A stretch of DNA of 10,495 nt, taken from Acidobacteriota bacterium. Lineage in GTDB: Bacteria > Acidobacteriota > Thermoanaerobaculia > Thermoanaerobaculales > Sulfomarinibacteraceae. Both the position numbers and the translations under genes were made by a program. Shown here piece after piece: positions 1-6,880 of the stretch (position 1 is its first letter; every line of letters begins with the position of its first letter). The stretch lies in NCBI GenBank assembly GCA_030637805.1, contig DAOWFV010000037.1, positions 1 to 10,495 on the forward strand, written 5' to 3'. The notes under the pieces were generated by a model that did no database searches, was not told where the DNA came from, and saw nothing but the letters and a program-made list of their open reading frames with translations.

Positions 1-1302
1 CCGCGTGACCGGCGGCGGGCGGTGCTGCTGCACGAGCTGGTCCACGTCGTCCGGTTCGACTGGGCAATGCGCATGACGGCGCGCCTCGCCCGCGCTGCCT
101 ACTGGTTCAACCCGCTCGCATGGTGGGCGGTGCGACGCCTCGACCTCGAGCAGGAGCTGGCCTGCGACGAGGAGGTGCTCGCGCACGGAACTCGGGCGAG
201 CAACTACGCGTGCCACCTCCTCGGTATCGCACGCGGCGCCCTGCTGAGCCCGGCGCCCGCTATCCCCGGGCTGGAAATGGCAAGAAGAACTCATCTGGAG
301 GAACGCATCATGACTATTCTGAAGAAGACCACTCACCGCAGGGTCCGCCTGGCGGTGCTACTGCCTGCCGCAATTCTGGTGGCCGCGTTGGTCCCCGCCA
401 TCGCAGCGGTGAACCTCTCCGACGCTCCCGCGCGTCCGGCCAGCCCGGAGCTCAAGGAGATCATCGACGAAATGAACCGGATCGAGGTGCGGTTGGAACC
501 TCACCTCGAGCGTATCGAGGCCCTCGAGATCGAGCTCGATCCCAAGATCGAGATGATCCAGGACATCACGATCGAGATCGACCACGAGGCCATCGAGGAG
601 ATCGAGGCCAGGATGCAGCCCTTCATCGAGCGCATGGAAGAGATCGAGATCGACATGGCGCCCTTCGAGGTGCAGATGGAGGAGTTCGAAGCGCAGTTGG
701 AGAGTTTCAAGATCCACGTCGAGGACGGCACCTTGGAAGAGGTTCAGCGCCAAATCCACGAGCAGTTGGAAGAGCAGATGAAGGCTATCGAGGGGATCCA
801 CATCGACATGGCGCCCTTCCACGAACAGATGGAGGCCATCCACGCCGAAATGGAGCCGCTCTATCGGGAACTCGAGGCGATCCACATCGACATGGAGCCC
901 ATCCACGAGCAACTCGAGAGCCTGCACATCGATATGGAACCCTTCCACGAGCAGATGGAAGCCATCCACAAGGAGATGGAGCCGTTCCACGAGGAGATGG
1001 AGCGCCTGGGCGACCGTCTCGAGCGGGCGATCAGCGGGGAGGTCGAGGCCGTTCTTCGCGAGCACCTCGGCGCGGTCACTGCGCCGGGAGCACCGATCGA
1101 CGAGGCTGCAGCACGCATCGCCGATGATGCCCACATGCACGTGGACGATAACCGGGTGCGCGTGGACGCCTCCGCTCGGGAGGTTCGTGAGATCCTCTCC
1201 GATCTTCTCGGACCGCATCGGGTAGGAGCTTCGGATGCTTTCGACGCCGCGGTGGATGCCGCCGCCGAGGCGCTCTCACCGCTGGAGATCAAGATCGACT
1301 GA
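1..1302 (+). CDS. M56-family (BlaR1/MecR1-like) membrane metallopeptidase with repeat ectodomain, 5' truncated
   Basis: The frame is open from base 1 (P-R-D-R-R-R-A before the first GTG at 22), so the true start and N-terminal membrane helices lie outside the window. Counting from base 22, residues 4-8 are HELVH, the zinc-binding HExxH of M56 peptidases. It is followed by WFNPLAWW (28-35) and ELACDEEVL (45-53), both typical of the BlaR1 core. One hydrophobic helix (about 108-130) then leads to a roughly 295-residue C-terminal region that should lie outside the cytoplasmic membrane. In BlaR1 this is where the penicillin-binding sensor sits. Here it is instead about twelve proline-punctuated 14-residue repeats (154-328), then a linker and an acidic tail. 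Known M56 sensors cleave a cytoplasmic BlaI-type repressor, which would probably be encoded upstream, out of view. Ligand unknown. Family call is firm; sensor role is inferred. Confidence 0.85.
   Translation, partial: PRDRRRAVLLHELVHVVRFDWAMRMTARLARAAYWFNPLAWWAVRRLDLEQELACDEEVLAHGTRASNYACHLLGIARGALLSPAPAIPGLEMARRTHLEERIMTILKKTTHRRVRLAVLLPAAILVAALVPAIAAVNLSDAPARPASPELKEIIDEMNRIEVRLEPHLERIEALEIELDPKIEMIQDITIEIDHEAIEEIEARMQPFIERMEEIEIDMAPFEVQMEEFEAQLESFKIHVEDGTLEEVQRQIHEQLEEQMKAIEGIHIDMAPFHEQMEAIHAEMEPLYRELEAIHIDMEPIHEQLESLHIDMEPFHEQMEAIHKEMEPFHEEMERLGDRLERAISGEVEAVLREHLGAVTAPGAPIDEAAARIADDAHMHVDDNRVRVDASAREVREILSDLLGPHRVGASDAFDAAVDAAAEALSPLEIKID
481..1005 (+). repeat. Degenerate 42-bp coding repeats (14-residue units) in the M56 gene
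   Basis: Residues 154-328 of the M56 protein can be cut into 14-residue units that fit the consensus IHIDMEPFHEQMEA. The last five (796-1005) are the best conserved: IHIDMAPFHEQMEA, IHAEMEPLYRELEA, IHIDMEPIHEQLES, LHIDMEPFHEQMEA, IHKEMEPFHEEMER. Earlier units have diverged, one is 12 residues, and a 23-residue stretch (residues 236-258) breaks the register. Large hydrophobic residues fall at positions 1, 5, 8 and 12, the 4-3-4-3 spacing of an amphipathic or coiled-coil helix, with proline at position 7. His and Met recur at fixed positions. Internal tandem duplication is the simplest origin. Confidence 0.9.
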
Positions 1303-1387
1303 CGGCAACGACGACCTCGGCCTCGGAACCCTGGTACATGCCTGTCCGGTTTGGTCAGGTTGCGCCTCCTCGGGCTCCGGACTTTGT

Positions 1388-1420
1388 GGTGGCGGGCGCT
1401 GAAGTGAAGCACCCGCCTAC
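1388..1420 (+). repeat. REP-like palindromic element, copy A
   Basis: Begins GGTGGCGGG and ends CCCGCCTAC. The arms GGCGGGCGCT and AGCACCCGCC pair with a single C/A mismatch at stem position 7, around a short GAAGTGA loop. The ends and mismatch are shared with copy B (1443-1470). Non-coding, between the M56 and thioredoxin-like genes. Could also act as a transcription terminator or mRNA stabiliser, but there is no T-run. Confidence 0.7.
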
Positions 1421-1442
1421 ACCCGATCCAACCCACCGAGGA

Positions 1443-1470
1443 GGTGGCGGGCCCTGAAGGACCCGCCTAC
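1443..1470 (+). repeat. REP-like palindromic element, copy B
   Basis: Same orientation as copy A and the shortest version. GGCGGGCCC pairs with GGACCCGCC around a TGAA loop, again with C/A mismatched at stem position 7. Its ends are GGTGGCGGG and CCCGCCTAC as in copy A. It lies 22 bp after copy A and 19 bp before the inverted copy C, so B and C together can form a larger hairpin. Confidence 0.75.
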
Positions 1471-1489
1471 AACCGGGTGCCGACAATCC

Positions 1490-1545
1490 GTAGGCGGGTC
1501 CTTCTGTTACCGATCTCCTGAGGTCGTACACTTCAGGGCCCGCCA
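1490..1545 (-). repeat. REP-like palindromic element, inverted copy C with enlarged loop
   Basis: Read on the minus strand this starts TGGCGGGCCCTGAAG and ends GACCCGCCTAC, exactly the arms of copy B. Between them lie about 30 extra bases where copy B has none and copy A has about six. Orientation is opposite to A and B, which gives a REPIN-like B/C inverted pair. The extra loop has no coding potential that I can see. The rest of the 283-bp gap between 1303 and 1585 shows nothing else recognisable. Confidence 0.65.
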
Positions 1546-1585
1546 AAATCGGTATCAGAACCTGCCGGCTGATCGGCCGACCTAA

Positions 1586-1615
1586 ATGAAAAAGATTGGC
1601 AGGTCCTGGTATCCT
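1586..1615 (+). promoter_or_regulatory. Possible sigma70-type promoter for a leaderless transcript
   Basis: TATCCT at 1610-1615 resembles a -10 box. ATGAAA at 1586-1591 matches TTGACA at four of six bases, with an 18-bp spacer. Transcription would start about 6-7 bases after the -10, almost exactly on the ATG at 1622, and no ribosome binding site precedes that ATG. This pattern fits a leaderless mRNA. It also explains why the upstream in-frame ATG at 1586, which lacks a ribosome binding site, is a poor start. Confidence 0.35.
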
Positions 1616-1621
1616 CCGGCC

Positions 1622-2194
1622 ATGATGCAACCAGCTGTTCGCAATCGTCTGATCATCGGCGCGGCCATCGTGCTGGCCGGCGGATTCATGGCTTACCAGA
1701 TGTTCTACAGCATGACCCCGCCGCGCCATGCCGATCACGACCACGCCATCGCCTCGCTCGACGCCGGCGGCTTCCTGTGGCTCGAACCCTCCGACGGGAA
1801 ACGCCGCAACCTGGTTGGCCAGCCCGGCAAGGTGCTCGTGCTGCACTGGTTCGATCCGGAGTCCGGCGACTTCACCGAGCAGATGCAGGCGGCGGACTTT
1901 GCGGCGACGGTCGCCGATGACCCGATGGTCGATGTGCTCTTCGTCGCCCAGGCCGACTCCTGGGAAGGGCTCGAGGCGTGGGCCGAGGCCGCCGCCGTAC
2001 CCATGGGTCTGCTGTACCTCGACGAGGAGGCCCGCACAGGCGAGCTTTTTGGCGTACGCCGGCTTCCAGAGACCCTCGTCTACGACCCGAGCGGCCTGCT
2101 GGCCTTTCAGGCGAAGGGCTCGATGAACTGGACCAACCCCAAGCTCCGGGCCCAGATCGAGACCGCCAAGGCAGGTGTCGAGGAGATCCACTGA
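1622..2194 (+). CDS. Membrane-anchored thioredoxin-fold (TlpA/ResA-like) protein lacking the CxxC motif
   Basis: A 190-aa protein with an N-terminal anchor or uncleaved signal (residues 8-30, LIIGAAIVLAGGFMAYQMF), so the domain should face the periplasm. A His/Asp-rich HADHDH segment (36-41) follows, then a thioredoxin-like domain. Residues 69-79 (GKVLVLHWFDP) match the strand that normally runs into WCxxC, but WFDPESGDF stands in its place. RRLPETLVYDPSG (146-158) matches the cis-proline region of TlpA/DsbE proteins. There is no cysteine anywhere in the protein, so it cannot do disulfide chemistry. A binding, scaffold or chaperone-like role is possible. I chose the ATG at 1622 over 1586 because 1586 lacks a ribosome binding site and overlaps a putative -35 box; the start stays uncertain. 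Neighbours give no clear functional clue. Confidence 0.75.
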   Translation: MMQPAVRNRLIIGAAIVLAGGFMAYQMFYSMTPPRHADHDHAIASLDAGGFLWLEPSDGKRRNLVGQPGKVLVLHWFDPESGDFTEQMQAADFAATVADDPMVDVLFVAQADSWEGLEAWAEAAAVPMGLLYLDEEARTGELFGVRRLPETLVYDPSGLLAFQAKGSMNWTNPKLRAQIETAKAGVEEIH

Positions 2195-2220
2195 CCCGCA
2201 ACCTCAGACCCCCCAATAGA

Positions 2221-2255
2221 CCCTCGTGAGGGCTTGGGCGAGGTAGAATACTCGC
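2221..2255 (+). promoter_or_regulatory. Two short inverted repeats with a -10-like box upstream of the glycosylase gene
   Basis: CCCTC-GT-GAGGG (2221-2232) is followed by GCGAG (2238-2242) and CTCGC (2251-2255) enclosing GTAGAATA. The enclosed TAGAAT (2244-2249) resembles a -10 box, but no convincing -35 lies 16-18 bp upstream. The second repeat could be an operator overlapping the promoter. A terminator for the preceding gene is less likely because no T-run follows. Confidence 0.3.
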
Positions 2256-2326
2256 AGTTTCCTCAAGACCGCGAGATCGTGTCGGCTGCGGCCGATCTTT
2301 CACATATCTCTGGAAGGGAGATTGTC

Positions 2327-3271
2327 ATGAGTTCCTCGTTCGATGACATGGTGGTGAGCGCTTATCAGGGGAAGACGGCCCAGGAGCTCCTGCAAGCGCC
2401 TCCTGATGCGCTCAAGGGAGTCTCTGCCGGTGACGCCGAGCACCTCCGCAACGCGTTCGGAATCGAGACGGTGGGCGATCTGGCCTCGAGCCCGTACTTC
2501 GCGCACGCACAGGCGGTTTTGGGAGCGACCGGCACACCCCCGTTCGACCCGGGCCCGTCACCGGAGTGGGCCTCGTTCTTCGCCAACGCACCGGTTCAGC
2601 ATTATCTGACCCACCCCACCGGGCGGTTCCGGATTGACTTCGGTCCGGTCTACTACCGCGGCCGGCTGGACGGCACAGCGCGAGTCATTGTCGTGGGCCA
2701 GGACCCTTCGGTCAACGAGATCCTCGGCCACCGCGTCTTCGTGGGCCGGTCCGGCCAGCGATTACAGGGCTTCCTGCGCAAGCTGGGGCTCGACCGCTCG
2801 TACATTATTCTCAATACCTACCTCTTCAGCGTATTCGGTCAGTTCGACACCGAGCTGAAGGGGATCGCCGACGAGTCTGAGGTGCTCTCATTTCGCAATG
2901 CCTTCCTGGACCGGCTGAAGAAGGACAACCCGGTGCAGGCGGTCATCGGGGTCGGCCGCGGCGGCCAGCACGGTGTCGAAACGTGGCCGGGCCAGGTCGG
3001 CCTGACCTCGGTCGAGATCACCCACCCGGCGGCCCACGACGAAGCCGCTCTGCTGGCGAGCTGGAGCGCTGCCCTGAACGTCCTCCGCCCGATCGTCGAG
3101 GCCGACGATGGTATGACCCAGGACCCCAATCCCTACGGCACGACCTTCACCGACGACGACCACGAGCCCATCCCGCGCCACGATCTCCCGTTCGGAATTC
3201 CCGACTGGCACGGTGTCGGCAGCCACGCCAAACGGGATGGGTCAAAGAAAATCGTCTGGACCGCCCCGTGA
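2327..3271 (+). CDS. Uracil-DNA-glycosylase-superfamily protein with N-terminal helix-hairpin-helix-like region
   Basis: A 314-aa protein starting at the ATG preceded by GGAAGGGAG six bases upstream; the frame is open further upstream but without a ribosome binding site. Residues 29-62 (LKGVSAGDAEHLRNAFGIETVGDLA and on) resemble a helix-hairpin-helix-type DNA-contact module. The core has VIVVGQDPSVNE (120-131), then GHRVFVGRSGQRLQGFL (134-150) and ILNTYLFSVFG (161-171), the layout of family 4/5 uracil-DNA glycosylases. The first motif also resembles the GQDPYH of family 1, giving Asp126 as candidate catalytic residue. HPAAHD (233-238) fits the second, DNA-gripping motif. A roughly 50-residue Pro/His/Asp-rich extension follows (265-314). 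The protein has no cysteine, so it lacks the Fe-S cluster of family 4 and 5 enzymes. Expected role: base-excision repair or binding of damaged DNA; the exact substrate is not predictable. Confidence 0.8.
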   Translation: MSSSFDDMVVSAYQGKTAQELLQAPPDALKGVSAGDAEHLRNAFGIETVGDLASSPYFAHAQAVLGATGTPPFDPGPSPEWASFFANAPVQHYLTHPTGRFRIDFGPVYYRGRLDGTARVIVVGQDPSVNEILGHRVFVGRSGQRLQGFLRKLGLDRSYIILNTYLFSVFGQFDTELKGIADESEVLSFRNAFLDRLKKDNPVQAVIGVGRGGQHGVETWPGQVGLTSVEITHPAAHDEAALLASWSAALNVLRPIVEADDGMTQDPNPYGTTFTDDDHEPIPRHDLPFGIPDWHGVGSHAKRDGSKKIVWTAP

Positions 3272-3275
3272 AATC

Positions 3276-5153
3276 TCAGCGCCGCAGCAGACGGCGCTGG
3301 CGAAGCGTCGCTCCGGTGAAGCCGGCGACCTCGACTGCGAACCACTCCGCCGGAAGCTCGACATCGACCGGCTGATCGGCCGCCTCTGACGAGGAGGGCC
3401 GCTCGTCGACAATGATGTCGATGCGGTCGAGGTTCCTGGGGACGATGTGCAGGCTCGTGAGATCCGTCACCTCCACCTCGAGACCGGTGACGCTCTCCGA
3501 GGCGAGCAGCCGTCCGCAGAAGTCGAGCAGATCGACATTGTCGCCGGTCAGGTCGTCGTAGGTGAGGTCGTAACGGAGGTGTCCGGGGACGCCGAGATCC
3601 TCGATCACGACACCTTCGGCGCTACCGGTTCGCAGCGCCCGCCTCACCGCAATCGTGTAACCGATCCCGTGGGGCAGTGGTCTGTGCTCATAACGGGTTC
3701 CAGCGAGGGCGCGGGAGACATGGTTGGGGTACCAGACGTTGGCGCCGCCGGCGCCGGTCGCCTCCGCTGCCGAGATCAGGGTACCGAGGCGGTTGTCGAC
3801 GAACCCTGCGGCGAAGAGATCGCCGGCCGAGTAGGTGTTGGCATCGACGACGGCGACCACCGGCCCGCCGTACCTCTGGCCGATGTTGTTGCACAGCCTC
3901 GGAGGAGTCAGCGGCACCGCTCTGGAGTACGGCTCGCCGCTGATGACGGCAGTCGTGAGGCTGCGGCGCCACGGCTCGAGATGAACCTCGTTCTGGGGGG
4001 CGTCAGCCATCGCCCGGGTGAGGTCGGTGGCGAGCAGCGAGAACTTGGTCGGGGCGACGGGGTGGGGGGTAAAGAGCTGGAGAAGCCGCTCGGCGGCCCA
4101 GATCAACCCACCCGGGTTGCCGCGAAGATCGATGATCAGGCCTTCATCAGGCAGCACCTCGAGAAGGCTGATGACCTCCTGCAGGAAGCCCTCGTCGTCG
4201 ATCAGATCGAAGCTCCACAGGCGGAGGTAGCCGTAGCTGCCCGCCGGCGTGTTGATCAGCTTGGCTGCGACGTTGTCCTGGAAGTGGCCGGAAATCCAAT
4301 GGTCCGCCTCCGGTTTTCGTCGGCGGTCAATCGCGGCGGTGGCGCCCTTCTTGCCCTGATACCACACGTCGGGGGCGAAGAGCAGCTGCTTCGCGCGCCG
4401 CACCGCCTCTGCGGCCGGATCGGCCGCGAAGGCCCCCCGCCCTCCAGGTTCAGCGTCGGCGGCGCCCCCGCTTTCGGAAACCTCGACAATACGCCACTCG
4501 AACCGGATATCTGCCTCGGCGCCTGACGGGGTCCTGAAGCGGATGTCGACCCAGTACTCGTCGGGTGGCGGCCCGTACTGCAGCGCACGGAAGGTGAGCG
4601 AATCCAGGGCACGGGCACGCCGCGCGTCGGGCCGGCCACCGGTCTCTCGATCGGCGTGGCGGTCGACCGCCCGGTCCATCGGAACACCGTTCCAGAAGAG
4701 CAGCTCGACCCCCTTCTCGAACGCCGTGCCGGCGAACGCAGGGTCGCCCTCGGCCAGGTTCGAGACGGTGAATCGGAGACCGTCGCCATTGCCGAATTCT
4801 TCGACCATGAACGGGAGCACCGCGATTCTGCCCTGGAGTGTCTGCGGTCCCACGTAGCGGGTATGGGCATCGCGCATATCCGTGAGGATGCTGCCCAGCT
4901 CCTCGTGAAACGCCGGTTCCGACAGATCGGGGACGCGTTGACGCAGCAGGCGGAGTCGCTGTACCGGGTCTTTTCCGTACATCGCCCGCTTGAGGGGAAG
5001 GTGGACGTACAGTCCTTCGATGAGACGAATGAAGGTGTCGACCACGTCGTAGCGCTCGCCGTCGGTAAGAACCCTCGGCGTCGGACCGGGGGGGAGGGCG
5101 TCCAGCAGACGTTCACCCCGCTGAGCGCGGAGAATGATGGAGTCCTTGCTCAT
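3276..5153 (-). CDS. S41-family (C-terminal-processing/tricorn-like) serine peptidase, probably cytoplasmic
   Basis: A 625-aa protein starting at an ATG with GAGGAG six bases upstream on the minus strand. There is no signal peptide or membrane helix. Residues 92-100 (DMRDAHTRY) match the conserved DxHT segment near the S41 N-terminal bundle. About 110-165 may form a degenerate PDZ-like module (EKGVELLFWNGVP). The peptidase domain shows GLIIDLRGNPGG (338-349) and VVAVVDANTYSAGDLFAAGF (432-451), placing the nucleophile at Ser442. No lysine occurs after Ser442, so the CtpA-type Ser-Lys dyad is absent. A tricorn-type arrangement with His97 and a downstream Glu is plausible. IEDLGVPGHLRYDLTYDDL (517-535) is the usual S41 C-terminal strand region, followed by about 60 unassigned residues. 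It lies 25 bp downstream of the amidohydrolase gene and is probably co-transcribed with it. Likely role: intracellular peptide breakdown. Confidence 0.87.
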   Translation of the reverse strand: MSKDSIILRAQRGERLLDALPPGPTPRVLTDGERYDVVDTFIRLIEGLYVHLPLKRAMYGKDPVQRLRLLRQRVPDLSEPAFHEELGSILTDMRDAHTRYVGPQTLQGRIAVLPFMVEEFGNGDGLRFTVSNLAEGDPAFAGTAFEKGVELLFWNGVPMDRAVDRHADRETGGRPDARRARALDSLTFRALQYGPPPDEYWVDIRFRTPSGAEADIRFEWRIVEVSESGGAADAEPGGRGAFAADPAAEAVRRAKQLLFAPDVWYQGKKGATAAIDRRRKPEADHWISGHFQDNVAAKLINTPAGSYGYLRLWSFDLIDDEGFLQEVISLLEVLPDEGLIIDLRGNPGGLIWAAERLLQLFTPHPVAPTKFSLLATDLTRAMADAPQNEVHLEPWRRSLTTAVISGEPYSRAVPLTPPRLCNNIGQRYGGPVVAVVDANTYSAGDLFAAGFVDNRLGTLISAAEATGAGGANVWYPNHVSRALAGTRYEHRPLPHGIGYTIAVRRALRTGSAEGVVIEDLGVPGHLRYDLTYDDLTGDNVDLLDFCGRLLASESVTGLEVEVTDLTSLHIVPRNLDRIDIIVDERPSSSEAADQPVDVELPAEWFAVEVAGFTGATLRQRRLLRR

Positions 5154-5178
5154 GCCTCGCTCCTCAGTCTAGCCCGGG

Positions 5179-6744
5179 CTAGGTGTAGAACCGCGAGATG
5201 CCGTCGAGCAGCCCTTCGTGAAACCCCCTCCCGCGGAGTGACGCCCGCCAGGTACGGTCGTGCCGCAGCGATGGCGCCTTGGGGATGACCACCGAGGCGG
5301 CGTCTGGGGGTGGACCTGCCCTGACCCCGCCGGGCCCCGGCATGTCGAGGTCGAGGACCAGCGGGTCGGCCTCCGTGGCCTGCCCCGGCGCCAGCGTGCG
5401 CACCGCGGCCGCGGCGGCCAGGCCATCGTCCATCGCGCCAGCCGGGTCTTTTCGAACCGTCTCGAGATTTTCGAGCACCCGGGACCAGTACCACCGACGC
5501 TGTGGATCGGCGGGATCGACCAGGGGGATGCGCCGGCGATGCGAGCCGATTCCCACCGATGTGGTGCGGGTCACCCCGCATCCATCCATCAGCGCCTTTG
5601 TTCCAAACCGGGGCTGGCCGTCCACGATGACGAGAACGACATCCTCCTCGCGTGCGGCGACGAGGTTGTCCCACGGATCCGGCACGCGCACCGCAATCAC
5701 GGCGACATCGCCCAGGGCCCCGGTTGTCAGACGGCCGGTCTGGACATTCCAGCAGCGCGCGAGGGCGTCGCCAGGCAACGAGGTCACCATTTCGGCGAGC
5801 TCGAACGAGGTCAGTCCGAGCCCGGCGTGGTCGGACCAGAGCCGGGCGACCTTTAGCTCACCGAGGAGATTCTTGGTGCCCGACGGTCCCCAATCCGTGC
5901 CGATGCACGTGGTGACGTTGTGTTGGCGAGCTGCGGCGACGTCGGTCGTCGTCCCATAGAGCCACAGATTCGAAAAAACTGACCACACCACCGTACCCGG
6001 CCCCGGATCGCCGCTGAGGCGGGCCCGCTCGTCCCACCGCCGGAAGCCGTCCGCGCCAATCGCATTGAGGTGGATGGCAATCAGCTTCTGGCGCAGGCAG
6101 TTGGTGGTGGCGAGGTCTTCGAACTCGCGGGTGACGACGCTGTCGGGCCGCCCCTCGGCACAGTGGTAGATAAACCCCTCCCCGTCCGCGAGGTGATCGG
6201 CGCGGTTGGCGAGCTCGTCATCGTCCAGGGTCAGCGTCGATGTCCGGAGGAGGTTGCGGTTGCCGGTGCCGACGTCCTCGTCATCGACCGACCGGATGAG
6301 CTGATTGACCGGGTTGCGGTTGCGCGACGGCCAGCCCTGGATAGCTGTCGTGCCACCGGCGAGAGCCCGCACCTGGGCGTAGACCAAGAGTGCTTCCGGG
6401 GCACCTTTGGAGATGAGGTACGACGGCCAGGTGATGTCGTGCTTGTAGGTTGGCTCGTCGGTCCAGTCGTTGTGATGCCGGAAGGGCGTGACCTGGCTGG
6501 GCTCGGTCCACAACGGGAGCGTGGCGTAGCCGATGTGAGAGTGGAGATCGATCAGACCTGGGTAAATGAATGCGCCGCCGACGTCCACCTCCACCGCATC
6601 GCCGAATCCCGGAGGCGCGGGCTCACCTTCCGCCGTGACCCCACCGACGCGTCCGTTGTCGTCGAGGTAGACTCTTCCCGCGAAAAAGGCTTGCGGGTCT
6701 GCAGGATCCAAGGGCGCAACGGTGCCGTGAACGACCAGCGACAT
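5179..6744 (-). CDS. Amidohydrolase-superfamily metal-dependent hydrolase/deaminase
   Basis: A 521-aa protein with a strong start (AAGGAGGGAAA directly before ATG on the minus strand). The metal ligands of the fold are visible: YPGLIDLHSHIGYA gives His68 and His70, YHCAEG gives His194 and the proton-shuttling Glu197, AIHLNAIG gives His225, and GTDWGPSG gives Asp284. The HxH/HxxE/H/D set matches the mononuclear ATZ/TRZ and cytosine-deaminase-like subtype, so hydrolytic deamination or dechlorination-type chemistry on a ring or amide is most likely. Residues 1-60 supply the small beta-sandwich strand region, and 346-378 (DVAVIAV...VIVDGQP) return to it. Residues from about 400 to 521 form a C-terminal extension not needed for the core fold. 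No signal peptide, so cytoplasmic. First gene of a two-gene operon with the S41 peptidase. Substrate unknown. Confidence 0.85.
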   Translation of the reverse strand: MSLVVHGTVAPLDPADPQAFFAGRVYLDDNGRVGGVTAEGEPAPPGFGDAVEVDVGGAFIYPGLIDLHSHIGYATLPLWTEPSQVTPFRHHNDWTDEPTYKHDITWPSYLISKGAPEALLVYAQVRALAGGTTAIQGWPSRNRNPVNQLIRSVDDEDVGTGNRNLLRTSTLTLDDDELANRADHLADGEGFIYHCAEGRPDSVVTREFEDLATTNCLRQKLIAIHLNAIGADGFRRWDERARLSGDPGPGTVVWSVFSNLWLYGTTTDVAAARQHNVTTCIGTDWGPSGTKNLLGELKVARLWSDHAGLGLTSFELAEMVTSLPGDALARCWNVQTGRLTTGALGDVAVIAVRVPDPWDNLVAAREEDVVLVIVDGQPRFGTKALMDGCGVTRTTSVGIGSHRRRIPLVDPADPQRRWYWSRVLENLETVRKDPAGAMDDGLAAAAAVRTLAPGQATEADPLVLDLDMPGPGGVRAGPPPDAASVVIPKAPSLRHDRTWRASLRGRGFHEGLLDGISRFYT

Positions 6745-6880
6745 TTTCCCTCCTTGAGGTCACCCTTTCAGTGGAACCGAACCAGTCTCGGTCTGAGGTG
6801 CCAGGCCCGGCATTCTGGCGTGTTTGGGCAGGAGGTCCGGGAGAGCGTTTGCTTCACCATGGCCCTCACCCGCCCTCGGC

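Noticed and set aside
481..1005. Regular repeats that might be mistaken for a CRISPR array
   Set aside because: Units are contiguous, in frame and coding, with no unique spacers.
358..1218. Long minus-strand open frame (286 codons) opposite the M56 repeats
   Set aside because: The 42-bp repeats keep this frame open by composition; its product only mirrors the repeat, and there is no ribosome binding site.
3272..3275. Shared terminator between the convergent glycosylase and S41 genes
   Set aside because: Only 4 bp separate the stops and I see no stem-loop with a T-run in the flanking coding ends.
3447..4526. 359-codon plus-strand frame antisense to the S41 peptidase gene
   Set aside because: High-GC shadow frame; the minus strand carries clear S41 motifs with a good start.
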